Assembly: GCA_036251875.1 (NCBI GenBank)
Contig: CP133960.1
Coordinates: 310,001-374,000 of the forward strand
Length of the DNA stretch: 64,000 bases
From: Orbaceae bacterium lpD02
GTDB lineage: Bacteria > Pseudomonadota > Gammaproteobacteria > Enterobacterales > Orbaceae
Direction of reading: 5' to 3'
The stretch's first letter is position 1; every line of letters begins with the position of its first letter. Positions 40,001 to 48,299 of the stretch are shown here, piece after piece. The notes under the pieces were generated by a model. The model saw only the letters and a list, made by a program, of their open reading frames with translations, ran no database searches and had not been told where the DNA came from. The position numbers and the translations under genes are program-made.

Positions 40001-41537
40001 CAATAATGCGCCCGCTGACGGTGCAAAGACAAATAGTGTTAAAGCGAAAGTAACTGATAAAGACGGTAATCCATTAGCGGGTAAATTCGTTTATTTTGTT
40101 GCTAGTAATAGCGCTACAATGGATAACGTTCAGTTAACTGATGTAAATGGCGAGGTGATCGCAACTTTAACCAGCACAACCCCTGGTGAAAGTGTTATTA
40201 CTGCTATAGTTGGTTCATCTAAACAAATTACAACAGTCAATTTTACTGAAGACCTTGTTACTACTAATATTGGTTATCTTTCTATGGACTCATTCTCCTA
40301 TGATCTCAGTAATGATGTAGATGTAGATACACACTATGCAACCATTAAGGTACTTGATAAGGATAAGAATCCCTTAGAGGGTATTTTAGTTAAATTAACA
40401 GCTGATGCTGATGTTGTTATTGGTACTGTTAATCCAACTGACGATAAGGGTGAGACGGCTGTTGTTTTAAGCAGTTCAAATAGTGGGTTTAAAAATGTTA
40501 CAGCAAGTATAGGTAAGTTTAAAAGTAGCCACAACACTTGGTTTAATGGAGGTAGCACTACAGCACAAATCGCTAGTGTTGAGGTTGAAACAAATAATGC
40601 ATCTGCAGATGGCATCGATTCTAATAAAGTTAGAGTTAAAGTAGTTAATTTAAAGGGACAACCACTAAACTATAAAACCATTAACATAACTGCCGATAAC
40701 GGTACTGTTGTAAGTGCTATTGCACCAACTAATAGTAAAGGTTATACCGAGGTGAAATTAACAAATACAACGATGACAAACTCTACGATTAAAGCATCTA
40801 TCACAAGCAAAGAGGGTAAAACAACCAGTAAAAAAGCTACAGTAGCTTTTAGTGCCGATAGCAAGGGGGCTCAAATTGATAGCGGAAACTTTACCGTTGT
40901 CAATAATGGAGCAGTTGCAGATGGTATAAGTACCAATAAAGTTAAAGTTAAAGTGACGGATGCTAAAGGTAATCCATTAGCTAATCAAAAAGTTCATTTC
41001 TTCGGTGCAGCTAAAGCTAGTATAGATTTAACGGATAAAAATGGTGAAGTGATCGTAGCATTAACAAGTACTACTGCAGGCAGCATAGAGGTTACGGCAA
41101 GTATTGGTGAGTCAGAACAAAAGATAGTAGTCAATTTTATTGCAGATATTAATAAAATAGTAAAAAAATCATTTATTTTTGTGCTAAAAGATGGCGCTTT
41201 GGCTGATGGTATCAGTGCTAATCAAGTTCTGATTGCATTAATGGATAATTACGATAATCCAATAATTGGTGAAAGAGTTAACTTTAGCGCAGAGGATGTA
41301 ACCTTTGGCGAAATAGGGTTAACCGACGAATATGGTCAAGTAGTTGTTAATTTGACTAGTAAAAAGTCAGGTTATATCCCAGTGACTGCAACTTATGGTC
41401 AATTTAAAGAAACCTATACTATGTATTTTAGCCCATACAATGAATCTGATAAAATTGAAGATGAGGCAACTAATATGGCATTTAACGATGTGGCAATTGA
41501 CGACAATAATGATGAGGCTAAATTTGCCTCTCTTTAA
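37062..41537 (+). CDS. Inverse autotransporter adhesin, intimin/invasin type, with about ten Ig-like repeats
   Basis: 1491 aa. A signal peptide ends near SVSS; an alpha-helical periplasmic stretch leads to the beta-barrel (about residues 125-350: LNVGLGYRHFADEWMWGFN, FYDRDLNNNNARWGAG). A D0-like domain (about 365-460) precedes ten Big_1-like domains of 90-100 residues, each with NGxxADG, KVKVTD and PTDxNGEV motifs. Proteins of this class insert the barrel in the outer membrane and expose the Ig domains to bind host or bacterial surfaces. No LysM or C-type lectin tip is present, so receptor binding is unclear. Base composition changes near domain 4 (about 39,370), from GC-richer to very AT-rich. 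A terminator follows at 41691. Confidence 0.92.
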   Translation: MRVIIKIVLAIQILFPLFVSASSVSSAIELDAEATKNHAALSKVKSRLPELASGSKFDSHFSSEEQFASALSQTGQIMSGDNRHDTAKNWLENSAYSYLSGQMQNWLNQYGNSRIQIDNTAFSAELLLPLFENSRHLIFSQSRLSREDENRKTLNVGLGYRHFADEWMWGFNSFYDRDLNNNNARWGAGLELGANYVKLATNGYFRLTDWRQSKLANFASYNERPANGFDIRAEGFLPIYPNIGANLQYEKYFGENINLKRSNSLSNLKDDPEAYRVGLSYTPVPLVSFKLNQTMGDVNETIGAFELNYRLGVPLNLQLDSQFVAEMRTLKGSRYNFVDRNNAIVMQYQKQALLRLSLPKALVMRANEPAHLQPTISKNEYQVDHIEWSASSLTAKGGTLVSTSSSPYLATITMPFYDATDSLDSNRYEVTAVAVDIKGNRSNMATTHITVTPAAGNETIASIDISPSSDIVADGETAGIVTLQVKDTSSGQALADVAVDFSLESYDGKKVSGVKLDGKDEATLTRITDSKGYISFPITSIKAGNYRLNSSIDGREPTSSDISFIADSRYAQISENNITILGDSTIANGVETYRLKIRVTDANDNGIADQLVDITADNDAVVGAVEPTDPNGEVIITISSTKPGSSNVTAAIGEFKQVFAVDFTINRVPAQIADGAISVETNHAVADGVNTNKVKVKVTDTEGNGLAGRVISLTADNSAVVGTISPTDVNGEVVVTLSSIKSGSSNIKARIDDSTQAFTVDFIADSSTAHFDDESLSYDWDLIDSNKIPIIAKVVDANDNPVGGAAVNVTANNGAVVDYSGFTDETGEINILVTTALVGDTHVTLSVGKSKKTLLLPVFETEYVSDIRARGLSVLTNGAFADGISTNSVKVKVTDFWNDAMEGVKIGLTADNGTIVGPINPTDSNGEVIVTLTNMTAGKSTITATFNNYESTIRDYHIDVNFIEPDTGIKIDSNNFTIINNNAPADGAKTNSVKAKVTDKDGNPLAGKFVYFVASNSATMDNVQLTDVNGEVIATLTSTTPGESVITAIVGSSKQITTVNFTEDLVTTNIGYLSMDSFSYDLSNDVDVDTHYATIKVLDKDKNPLEGILVKLTADADVVIGTVNPTDDKGETAVVLSSSNSGFKNVTASIGKFKSSHNTWFNGGSTTAQIASVEVETNNASADGIDSNKVRVKVVNLKGQPLNYKTINITADNGTVVSAIAPTNSKGYTEVKLTNTTMTNSTIKASITSKEGKTTSKKATVAFSADSKGAQIDSGNFTVVNNGAVADGISTNKVKVKVTDAKGNPLANQKVHFFGAAKASIDLTDKNGEVIVALTSTTAGSIEVTASIGESEQKIVVNFIADINKIVKKSFIFVLKDGALADGISANQVLIALMDNYDNPIIGERVNFSAEDVTFGEIGLTDEYGQVVVNLTSKKSGYIPVTATYGQFKETYTMYFSPYNESDKIEDEATNMAFNDVAIDDNNDEAKFASL

Positions 41538-41690
41538 AGGCATTAGATTATTGAACTCTGTTTTAATAAGTATTTTAGTGTAATGAAGAATTGTGATTAG
41601 CTAAGAATGCTCTATTTATAGCTAAAAGTGGTTCAACGTGCAGAAAAAGTGGGGTAAAACAGCTTTATATTACTAGATTTAACTCTAATT

Positions 41691-41717
41691 AAAGCCCTGA
41701 TATACAGGGCTTTTGTC
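41691..41717. terminator. Bidirectional terminator between the adhesin and bcp
   Basis: AAAGCCCTG (41691-41699) and CAGGGCTTT (41705-41713) form a perfect 9-bp stem; T/A runs lie on both sides. It serves both convergent genes. Confidence 0.85.
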
Positions 41718-41723
41718 TCTATT

Positions 41724-42197
41724 TTATGGATGATCTTTTAAGTAGTTCAATACAACTTCATGATGATTACTGGTTTTGAAATCATCAAATACATGTTCAA
41801 TTTTTCCGCTTTTACCAATTAGAAAACTAATACGATGAATGCCATCATAGGTTTTCCCCATAAACTCTTTTTCTCCCCATATACCAAATTTCTGTGCAAC
41901 CTCATGATTTTCATCAGACAGAAGAGGGAAGTTAAGTAATTCTTTTTCGGTAAAACGAGATAATTTTTCTGTTTTGTCGGTACTGATACCAATAATTGCA
42001 ACATTATATTTGTTGAAATTATCTACGTTATCGCGCAAGTTACATGCTTGTACCGTACAGCCTGGTGTCATCGCTTTAGGATAAAAGTAGAGTAAAACAC
42101 GTTGGTCTTTAAAATCCGTCAAGCTAACTTCTTCACCGTCTTGATCTGGCAGTGTGAATTGTGGAGCTTTTTCGCCTACTTTAAGTGGGGTAATCAT
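41724..42197 (-). CDS. bcp: Thiol peroxidase Bcp (peroxiredoxin Q)
   Basis: 157 aa from the ATG at 42197; a GTG at 42209 is in frame but sits on the likely ribosome site AGGTG. The atypical 2-Cys site is MTPGCTVQACNLRDN, with the peroxidatic and resolving cysteines five residues apart. YFYPKAMTPGCT, LLSDENHEVAQKFGIWGEK and RISFLIGKSGKI are family hallmarks. Bcp reduces hydrogen and organic peroxides with thioredoxin in the cytoplasm. It is convergent with the adhesin gene and 17 bases from hemL's stop. Confidence 0.95.
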   Translation of the reverse strand: MITPLKVGEKAPQFTLPDQDGEEVSLTDFKDQRVLLYFYPKAMTPGCTVQACNLRDNVDNFNKYNVAIIGISTDKTEKLSRFTEKELLNFPLLSDENHEVAQKFGIWGEKEFMGKTYDGIHRISFLIGKSGKIEHVFDDFKTSNHHEVVLNYLKDHP

Positions 42198-42226
42198 ATA
42201 AATTATCACCTATTATAATTATTGAG

Positions 42227-43510
42227 CTATTTGATTGTCTTAAAAAAACGGTTTGCAGCATCGATGGTGTGATTAATCTCCCGATCGCCATGCGCAAGTG
42301 ACATAAATCCGGCTTCAAAAGCAGATGGTGCAAAGTAGATGCCTTCAGTCAGCATATGATGATAGAATTTATTGAATAATTCAATATCACTTTGCATTAC
42401 ATTCGCATAACTGCTGACTTCTTCTACAGTAGTAAAAAATAGACCAAACATTGCACCAACATGATTAACAATTAATGGTACATTATTTTGTTTGGCAACA
42501 TATAAAAGTCCATCAGCAAGCTGGCTCGTTAAGTCGTCTAATTGCTGATAAATGCCAACGTCATTTAATAAGTTCAATGCTGTATAACCTGCAGTCATTG
42601 CAATAGGATTACCAGACAGCGTTCCCGCTTGGTAAATAGGTCCAATGGGTGCCAGTTGCTGCATAATGTCTGCCCGACCACCAAATGCACCTACGGGCAT
42701 TCCACCACCAATAATTTTACCTAAGCAGGTTAAATCCGGTGTAATATCGTAATATTCTTGGGCGCCACCTAGCGCGACACGAAATCCGGTCATAACTTCA
42801 TCAATAATAAGCAGGGCACCATGTTGATCGCATAGTTGTCGTAGACCTTGTAAAAATTCGATTTTTGCAGGAACACAGTTCATATTGCCGGCCACCGGTT
42901 CAACAATAATTGCGGCAATTTGCTCAGGATATTGTTCGAAGCTTTTCTTTACCGATTCAAGATTATTGTAATCACATACAACAGTATGCTTAACAAAATC
43001 GGCAGGTACACCAGGTGAGGTAGGGTTACCAAAAGTCAATGCTCCAGATCCTGCTTTTACTAATAAGTAATCCGCGTGACCATGATAACAGCCTTCAAAT
43101 TTAATAATTTTATCACGGCCAGTAAATCCTCTCGCGAGACGAATAGCGCTCATAGTGGCTTCAGTGCCGGAGTTTACCATCCGAACCATTTCAATTGATG
43201 GCATGATACTGGTGACTAAATCAGCTAACTTTATTTCAATTTCGGTCGGTGCACCATAGCTAAGGCCTTTATGTACTGCATCACAAACCGCACTGGCAAT
43301 TGCTGGGTGATTATGGCCTAAAATCATCGGTCCCCATGAACCGACATAATCAATATAGGCTTTACTATCGACATCATAAATATAAGCGCCATTGGCTTTT
43401 TCAATAAATAAAGGGGTTCCTCCAACGCTATTAAATGCCCTTACTGGCGAATTTACCCCGCCAGGCATCACTTGACTTGCTTGTTCATAAAGGGATTGTG
43501 ATTTATTCAT
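42227..43510 (-). CDS. hemL: Glutamate-1-semialdehyde 2,1-aminomutase HemL
   Basis: 427 aa from the ATG at 43510, which matches the E. coli N-terminus (MSKSENLY vs MNKSQSLY); an ATG at 43528 is in frame. Aminotransferase class III fold with the PLP lysine in [15 protein letters not shown], the substrate-region [17 protein letters not shown] and [12 protein letters not shown]. HemL makes 5-aminolevulinate in the C5 pathway of haem synthesis. It is divergent from erpA, a neighbourhood kept in E. coli, where clcA lies between them. Confidence 0.96.
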   Translation of the reverse strand: MNKSQSLYEQASQVMPGGVNSPVRAFNSVGGTPLFIEKANGAYIYDVDSKAYIDYVGSWGPMILGHNHPAIASAVCDAVHKGLSYGAPTEIEIKLADLVTSIMPSIEMVRMVNSGTEATMSAIRLARGFTGRDKIIKFEGCYHGHADYLLVKAGSGALTFGNPTSPGVPADFVKHTVVCDYNNLESVKKSFEQYPEQIAAIIVEPVAGNMNCVPAKIEFLQGLRQLCDQHGALLIIDEVMTGFRVALGGAQEYYDITPDLTCLGKIIGGGMPVGAFGGRADIMQQLAPIGPIYQAGTLSGNPIAMTAGYTALNLLNDVGIYQQLDDLTSQLADGLLYVAKQNNVPLIVNHVGAMFGLFFTTVEEVSSYANVMQSDIELFNKFYHHMLTEGIYFAPSAFEAGFMSLAHGDREINHTIDAANRFFKTIK

Positions 43511-43719
43511 TGTCGATTTGGTTCTCATTGCCTAATTAGATTGTGTATTTATTCATAAAATGAATGAAAATTCAAGCACCCAAATAATCAATTTTACTAA
43601 TTTGTTTTATTTGTAATTTAATATTTAGTCCTTATATTAATTGTAATATAATAGATGATTATTAATCATTCCTTGGATTGCTCACTTAGTGCCATGCAAG
43701 GGAGAGTAGGAGAAAAGCA

Positions 43720-44058
43720 GTGATTGATACATTACCATTAATATTTACGGATGCCGCAGCAAATAAAGTTAAATCATTAGTTGAAGAAGAAGAAAACCCC
43801 AATTTAAGATTGCGTGTCTATATTACTGGCGGAGGATGCAGCGGTTTTCAGTATGGTTTTACGTTTGATGAGAAAATGAATGAGGATGATCTGACCATCG
43901 AAAAAAATGGCGTTGCTTTAGTCGTTGATCCGATGAGTTTGCAATATCTTGTCGGCGGTACAATTGATTATGTTGAGGGATTGCAAGGTTCACGTTTTGT
44001 GGTCGACAACCCAAATGCAACAACAACATGTGGTTGTGGCTCATCATTTAGTGTTTAA
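43720..44058 (+). CDS. erpA: Iron-sulphur insertion protein ErpA
   Basis: 112 aa starting at GTG 43720 with GTAGGAG seven bases before. The A-type carrier fold and three cluster cysteines are present: [14 protein letters not shown] and CGCGSSFSV. ErpA receives [4Fe-4S] clusters from IscU and delivers them to enzymes such as IspG/IspH; it is essential for isoprenoid synthesis in E. coli under air. Divergent from hemL. Confidence 0.96.
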   Translation: MIDTLPLIFTDAAANKVKSLVEEEENPNLRLRVYITGGGCSGFQYGFTFDEKMNEDDLTIEKNGVALVVDPMSLQYLVGGTIDYVEGLQGSRFVVDNPNATTTCGCGSSFSV

Positions 44059-44066
44059 CCGTTCTA

Positions 44067-44089
44067 TCTCCTGCAAATTTTGTAGGAGA
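44067..44089. terminator. Weak stop hairpin after erpA
   Basis: TCTCCTGCAA and TTGTAGGAGA form a 10-bp stem with one G-U and a 3-nt loop, between convergent erpA and an acetyltransferase gene. The following T-run is poor, so activity is uncertain. Confidence 0.5.
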
Positions 44090-44095
44090 ACAATT

Positions 44096-44611
44096 CTAAT
44101 GCACAATTTGTTTTCCTAATATGATTAAATCACGCTTTATGCCATCAAGTTCCGCTATATTAAATAGATGCCCCCATTTACGGTAACCCAACTTTTCAAA
44201 TAGTGCTAAGCTAGGGGAATTATGGGCAAAAATATACCCCAGTATCGTGTCTATCTTATGTTGCTGTGCAAATTGTTCGATTGCGATTACGGCATGCTGA
44301 CCTATTTTTTTGCCGCGAAAAGCCTCATCAATATATAAGCTTATTTCAACTGTTTTGGCATAAGCGGGTCTGCCATAAAAGGTAGATAAACTTACCCAGC
44401 CGCAAGGCTGATTTTTATAGTTAATTAACCACAATGGCCTAGTTTCGACATTATGGGCATTAAACCACTCAATTCGATTGTCAACTGTTACTGGTGAAGT
44501 ATCAGCTGTTACCATTCTACTTGCAATGGTTTGGTTATAAATTTCAACAATAAAAGATAAATCAGTTAGTTTAGCATTGGTAAATGTTATTTCATCGGCG
44601 ATATTGTTCAT
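44096..44611 (-). CDS. GNAT acetyltransferase, phosphinothricin-type
   Basis: 171 aa. The GNAT fold shows an acetyl-CoA loop in EAFRGKKIGQHAVIAIEQFA (R-G-x-x-I-G), the N-terminal IVEIYNQTIASRMVTADT and the C-terminal FEKLGYRKWGHL. The N-terminal half resembles the phosphinothricin N-acetyltransferase family, whose natural substrates include methionine derivatives and amino acids. The substrate of this enzyme is unknown. It stands alone, convergent with erpA. Confidence 0.85.
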   Translation of the reverse strand: MNNIADEITFTNAKLTDLSFIVEIYNQTIASRMVTADTSPVTVDNRIEWFNAHNVETRPLWLINYKNQPCGWVSLSTFYGRPAYAKTVEISLYIDEAFRGKKIGQHAVIAIEQFAQQHKIDTILGYIFAHNSPSLALFEKLGYRKWGHLFNIAELDGIKRDLIILGKQIVH

Positions 44612-44799
44612 ATTTAATGATCTAGGTTAATAAGTTATATTTGCTATTATGCAATTAATACTGGCGGCTGTGAATAGTTCGAACTCATGATGGTAGCAAA
44701 ATATAAAGGAAAGTTTTTTTGACTAAAAAAACATCAAAAAAATAATTCATTTGTGTATAATACATACTATTACTTAATGTTAATTGTTGTTAAACGATC

Positions 44800-45060
44800 A
44801 TGTCACAGCAAATAGAAATTTTTACTATCCCAAGCCCCTGCAAAAGAGTTTGTGAAACGGATAAACAAGGTTATTGCTTAACCTGTTTTCGTTCCCGAGA
44901 CGAGCGGTTTAGTTGGTTGGAATTGTCTGATGAGCAGAAGCAAGATATATTAAGGCTTTGTCGGCAAAGGGCGTTAAGGAAAAAATATTTTCTTTATCAA
45001 CAGCAGCAACAAAATTTATTGCAACAATCCCAAAGCAGTGAGCAATTAGATCTGCTTTAA
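44800..45060 (+). CDS. YdhL-like DUF1289 protein
   Basis: 86 aa. The cysteine motif PCKRVCETDKQGYCLTCFRS followed by SWLELSDEQKQDILRLC is the DUF1289 signature. These small proteins probably bind a metal through their four cysteines; the role is unknown. The Gln-rich end (QQQQQNLLQQSQSSEQ) is variable in the family. Isolated gene with no clear operon partner. Confidence 0.85.
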   Translation: MSQQIEIFTIPSPCKRVCETDKQGYCLTCFRSRDERFSWLELSDEQKQDILRLCRQRALRKKYFLYQQQQQNLLQQSQSSEQLDLL

Positions 45061-45090
45061 TGCCGATTAAATCAGCATTAAATAGTAAAT

Positions 45091-45423
45091 TTATGCTTTC
45101 TTTACGAAGCAGGCTTTAAGCATTATTTTCATCCCATCCACTTTACAGTCTATTTCGTGATCGCCTTCAACGAGACGGATACTTTTAGCCTTAGCGCCTT
45201 TCTTTAATACAGTAGATGATCCTTTCAATTTTAAATCTTTAATTAATATAATATCATCACCGTCAGCTAACAGATTACCGTTGCTATCTTTGACTTGTAA
45301 TCCACTCTCTGTTGAAGTCGTTTGTTCATCCCATTCATGAGCGCACTCAGGGCAAATATATAAACTGCCATCCTGATAAGTATGTTCTGATTGGCAAATA
45401 GGGCAATTAGGGATTGAATTCAT
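45091..45423 (-). CDS. yjdM: YjdM/PhnA-family zinc-ribbon protein
   Basis: 110 aa. An N-terminal zinc ribbon ([18 protein letters not shown]) is followed by a PhnA-type domain ([33 protein letters not shown]-like). The family was named for phosphonate use in E. coli, but YjdM itself is not needed for it, and the function is unknown. Gene size and motif order match the family completely. Confidence 0.9.
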   Translation of the reverse strand: MNSIPNCPICQSEHTYQDGSLYICPECAHEWDEQTTSTESGLQVKDSNGNLLADGDDIILIKDLKLKGSSTVLKKGAKAKSIRLVEGDHEIDCKVDGMKIMLKACFVKKA

Positions 45424-45571
45424 ATGTTAAAATTTCCTTGATTATCATAATTAGCAGACTATAGCAAAAAATAGCGATTAAGTCATGTAAACACCCCCTA
45501 AAGAGTGTATTGAAAAATATTTTGGCTAGGAGTAGGATTTATCAATTCGATCACTTTATTCTGGAATAAGC

Positions 45572-45811
45572 ATGAAAAGTTGTATTGCTTGCGGCATGCC
45601 GATGACCCAAATTGCAGATTATCCATTATATGATATATCTAAAAACTATTGTAAATACTGTGCTCATGCTGATGGTTCAATGAAAAATTTTGAGGAAAAA
45701 TTGGACTGTCTTACCAAACATTATATAAATTTTCATAAAATGGATCATATTATTGCTAAACAAACAGCATATGTTGTTTTGAAAAAATTACCAGCTTGGA
45801 AACGAAAATAA
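45572..45811 (+). CDS. Small zinc-ribbon protein
   Basis: 79 aa. Two CxxC pairs (CIACGMPM at residues 4-7 and YCKYCAHADG about residue 27) form a predicted zinc ribbon of the zf-ribbon_2 type; the rest is helical and basic. Such proteins are common as short stand-alone genes, sometimes as parts of AraC-like regulators. The function is unknown. It is divergent from yjdM. Confidence 0.7.
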   Translation: MKSCIACGMPMTQIADYPLYDISKNYCKYCAHADGSMKNFEEKLDCLTKHYINFHKMDHIIAKQTAYVVLKKLPAWKRK

Positions 45812-45850
45812 TCGTATCCTTGTATATAAAATATTCCCTAATAGATATTA

Positions 45851-46732
45851 TTATTTTTTTGAGCAGAGAAAGATGCCTAAAATAATCAAAGTAGCGCTGA
45901 TAAGATGAAAAAGATGTATTTGAGTATTTAAAAAAACAATACTAAAAATTCCACCAGATAAAGGAATTAAATGGGTATATACCTCACCGCGCGTCGCTCC
46001 AATTTGTGCAATCCCCCGGTTCCAAAAAAGATAAGCTAACCAAGAAGGGAAAATGACTAAATAAAGCAGACCTATAATAAAATCAAGCTGAGTATAGGCG
46101 CTAAAGCTTGTTATTGGGAAAAACATAAAATAGACAAGAGCAATAGGCAATAATATAAGGGTTCCTAATAAAGAGCTTATTGTTACAAACACATTATGTG
46201 GGATTGATTTATCTTTTTTTCTTAAAAAAGAACAATAAAAGGCCCAGCTAATTGCTGATCCCATTGCCCATAAATCACCTTTATTAAGATTTTTTAGTGC
46301 ATCAAAATTAGATAAGTCACCTTTAAAGATAAGATAGAGCACGCCAAGAGAGCTTAATAGTACGCCTATAATATTATTTTTTGAAATTTGGTCATTAAAT
46401 ACTAATTTGTTAATCAACAATACCATAGCTGGCGTTGCTGACATATAAATTGCAGCATTAAGTGACGTAGTGTATTGCAGTCCGATATAGAGCGTTAGCG
46501 GAAACAGTACCTGACCAAATACGGCTAAAAATAGTGTCATTTTAATGGATTGCTTAATTTTACTATAATTGGCTATTACCTGTCGGTGATATAGTGTACA
46601 AAGCAATAAGGCCGTTATAGCCCAACGACCTTCTGATAAAACCATCGGATCACTATTAACAACTAATAAGTGACCCACAACGTAGTTTCCTCCCCAAAAA
46701 CAAGCAGCTAAAGCAAGTAAAATATACGGCAT
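45851..46732 (-). CDS. DMT-family (EamA) transporter
   Basis: 293 aa with ten predicted helices and two EamA repeats: the first begins ILLALAACFWGGNYVVGHLL and the second GDLWAMGSAISWAFYCSFLRK. The N-terminal W-G-N and C-terminal HLIPLSGGIFSIVFL are typical. Family members move amino acids, metabolites or drugs across the inner membrane; the substrate here is unknown. No operon partner. Confidence 0.88.
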   Translation of the reverse strand: MPYILLALAACFWGGNYVVGHLLVVNSDPMVLSEGRWAITALLLCTLYHRQVIANYSKIKQSIKMTLFLAVFGQVLFPLTLYIGLQYTTSLNAAIYMSATPAMVLLINKLVFNDQISKNNIIGVLLSSLGVLYLIFKGDLSNFDALKNLNKGDLWAMGSAISWAFYCSFLRKKDKSIPHNVFVTISSLLGTLILLPIALVYFMFFPITSFSAYTQLDFIIGLLYLVIFPSWLAYLFWNRGIAQIGATRGEVYTHLIPLSGGIFSIVFLNTQIHLFHLISATLIILGIFLCSKK

Positions 46733-46946
46733 ATCGCTTCCTTTTATTTTTAGAATTATTGCAGTATTTGGCTACCATAGATAAAGAATGATCTATTGCA
46801 TTACATCTTGCAAGCAAATAATATTTTATAAAAATATTATTTGCCATATCTAAACCAAAGTCGGTTATAGTTTTTCATCACAATACAAACGCTAAGCGTT
46901 TTTTCAGGAAAGTAGAATATCACTAATTAATTTTGCATGGTGGAGT

Positions 46947-47164
46947 GTGAAAAGGTTAATTTTAATCATTTACTTATTTGGTTTAGTTGAATGCAGTGAA
47001 AAATATCACAAATCATGAGCAATACTTAATTGGAAAATGGGATCGTAGCGATACTTACTTTTTTTTATAAGAAGAATTTTAGGCGAAAAGCTAATAAATG
47101 ATATTTATGATTTCAATGGAAATTATGAAGACTTTTTAAACGACAAATATAATGAATGCACGTA
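46947..47164 (+). pseudogene. Decayed paralogue of the adjacent lipoprotein
   Basis: A GTG at 46947 opens MKRLILIIYLFGLVEC-like lipoprotein signal sequence (lipobox LVEC) and meets a stop at 47016. In another frame the same stretch continues NHEQYLIGKWDRSDTY, clearly like ITEEYLVGNWDCNYTF of the intact gene at 47313, and stops at 47068 after a run of eight T. A third frame stays open for about 35 codons to 47164. At least one frameshift, probably two, has destroyed it. Confidence 0.65.
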
Positions 47165-47312
47165 TAACTTAAATCTTATTAAAAAAATTCTATAGAATCA
47201 TTAAATCTTATTCTAAATCCTCCTGGTAAAGTTTTTTTATTAACATAAGACAAGCTTCAATCTTTATGCGAAAGCGGTATAATACTGCTACTTTAATTTA
47301 TGAGGTAGCAAA

Positions 47313-47729
47313 GTGAAAAAGTTATTCTTAATTAGTTTTATAACTACTATTTTGATTGGGTGTGGCGGAAAAAACAATAAAATCACAGAAGAATATTTGG
47401 TTGGTAATTGGGATTGTAACTACACTTTTTTTGTTTATGATAATAATTCTAAAGGATATAAAGAAGAAAACAAAGAGAGTTTTTCTTCAGGGCTTGAAAA
47501 AATAGATGGAAAACTTTTCTCTGAGGGTAAGCAGGTTCCGTTTGAAAAAGCTTTCACTACATGGAAATCTTCAACTAAAATATCTGGTTATGATGTAACT
47601 AATGATGTAGTCGCTACAAAAAATAGTGATAACGAATTTCTCATAACAATTAAATCAGATGCGTATAATAATTCTAATGGAGAAAAAACCTTAAGAAAAT
47701 CTGAAATGCTATGCACTAGGATAAAATAA
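47313..47729 (+). CDS. Small lipoprotein
   Basis: 138 aa from GTG 47313, with GAGG at 47302-47305. A lipoprotein signal ends in the lipobox LIGC (Cys17), and the mature part is a small lipocalin-like or stress-type domain (EYLVGNWDCNYTFFVYDN) with a second cysteine near the end. I do not recognise the family. A damaged copy precedes it directly, showing a tandem duplication followed by decay. It is followed by a strong terminator. Location is the envelope; role unknown. Confidence 0.7.
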   Translation: MKKLFLISFITTILIGCGGKNNKITEEYLVGNWDCNYTFFVYDNNSKGYKEENKESFSSGLEKIDGKLFSEGKQVPFEKAFTTWKSSTKISGYDVTNDVVATKNSDNEFLITIKSDAYNNSNGEKTLRKSEMLCTRIK

Positions 47730-47747
47730 ACACAGCCTATTTAAACA

Positions 47748-47770
47748 AGCCCTCTTATGAGGGTTTTTTA
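47748..47770 (+). terminator. Terminator of the lipoprotein gene
   Basis: CCCTC-TTAT-GAGGG followed by TTTTTTATT, a classic rho-independent stop about 20 bases after the gene. Confidence 0.85.
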
Positions 47771-48077
47771 TTATCTAAAATTAGAAATTTTATGAACAAT
47801 TATCCTTTATCTATAAGAACGGTATGACTGTCTGGATATAGTCGAAGTCAATCCGCTGGATTTTTGACTACCAAAGTAAGCGAGGGAGTGTTATATAAAA
47901 ATTGCAAAGTATCAGGCAACGACTGTGTCAGCTTCTTTTTAGTTGGTAAATGATAAAACGATGATATTCCATAGTCGGTTTCGGAATAAAATCAAAATGA
48001 GTAGTGAATTTTACCCCAAGATAAAAAATAAATTAAATAAAAAACATTGCAAACTATTGGAGAGTAAGGATTTGAAA
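47771..48077. other. Intergenic stretch before tRNA-Val
   Basis: No gene is seen. Short open frames overlapping the tRNA are artefacts of the tRNA sequence. Nothing further is supported. Confidence 0.5.
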
Positions 48078-48154
48078 TGGTACGCCCGAGTGGACTCGAA
48101 CCACCGACCCCCACCATGTCAAGGTGATGCTCTAACCAACTGAGCTACGGGCGT
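48078..48154 (-). tRNA. tRNA-Val (GAC)
   Basis: 77 nt with CCA. The anticodon stem/loop CACCTTGACATGGTG gives GAC; D-arm AGCTCAGTTGGTTAGAGC and T-loop TTCGAGT are canonical. The acceptor is ACGCCCG/CGGGCGT, starting with A rather than the G of E. coli tRNA-Val. The cloverleaf is complete. Confidence 0.95.
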
Positions 48155-48299
48155 ATAAGACAGGGAGAATATTAACGTTGTTCATCAGTTCTGGCAAGTA
48201 AAAAAATTAAAATTAGCTTGTTTTTTGTACTGTTAAGTGGTTTTTGCTTGCAAAACAAACAAATCACGCTATTTATAATTTAATTGAGCGATTATGTTG

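Noticed and set aside
38844-40615. Several antisense frames of 76-129 codons in the adhesin gene
   Set aside because: They mirror the repeated Ig domains and share no ribosome site or independent composition.
47943-48143. 66-codon frame ending in RVDSNHRPPPCQ
   Set aside because: This common false protein comes from reading through tRNA-Val.
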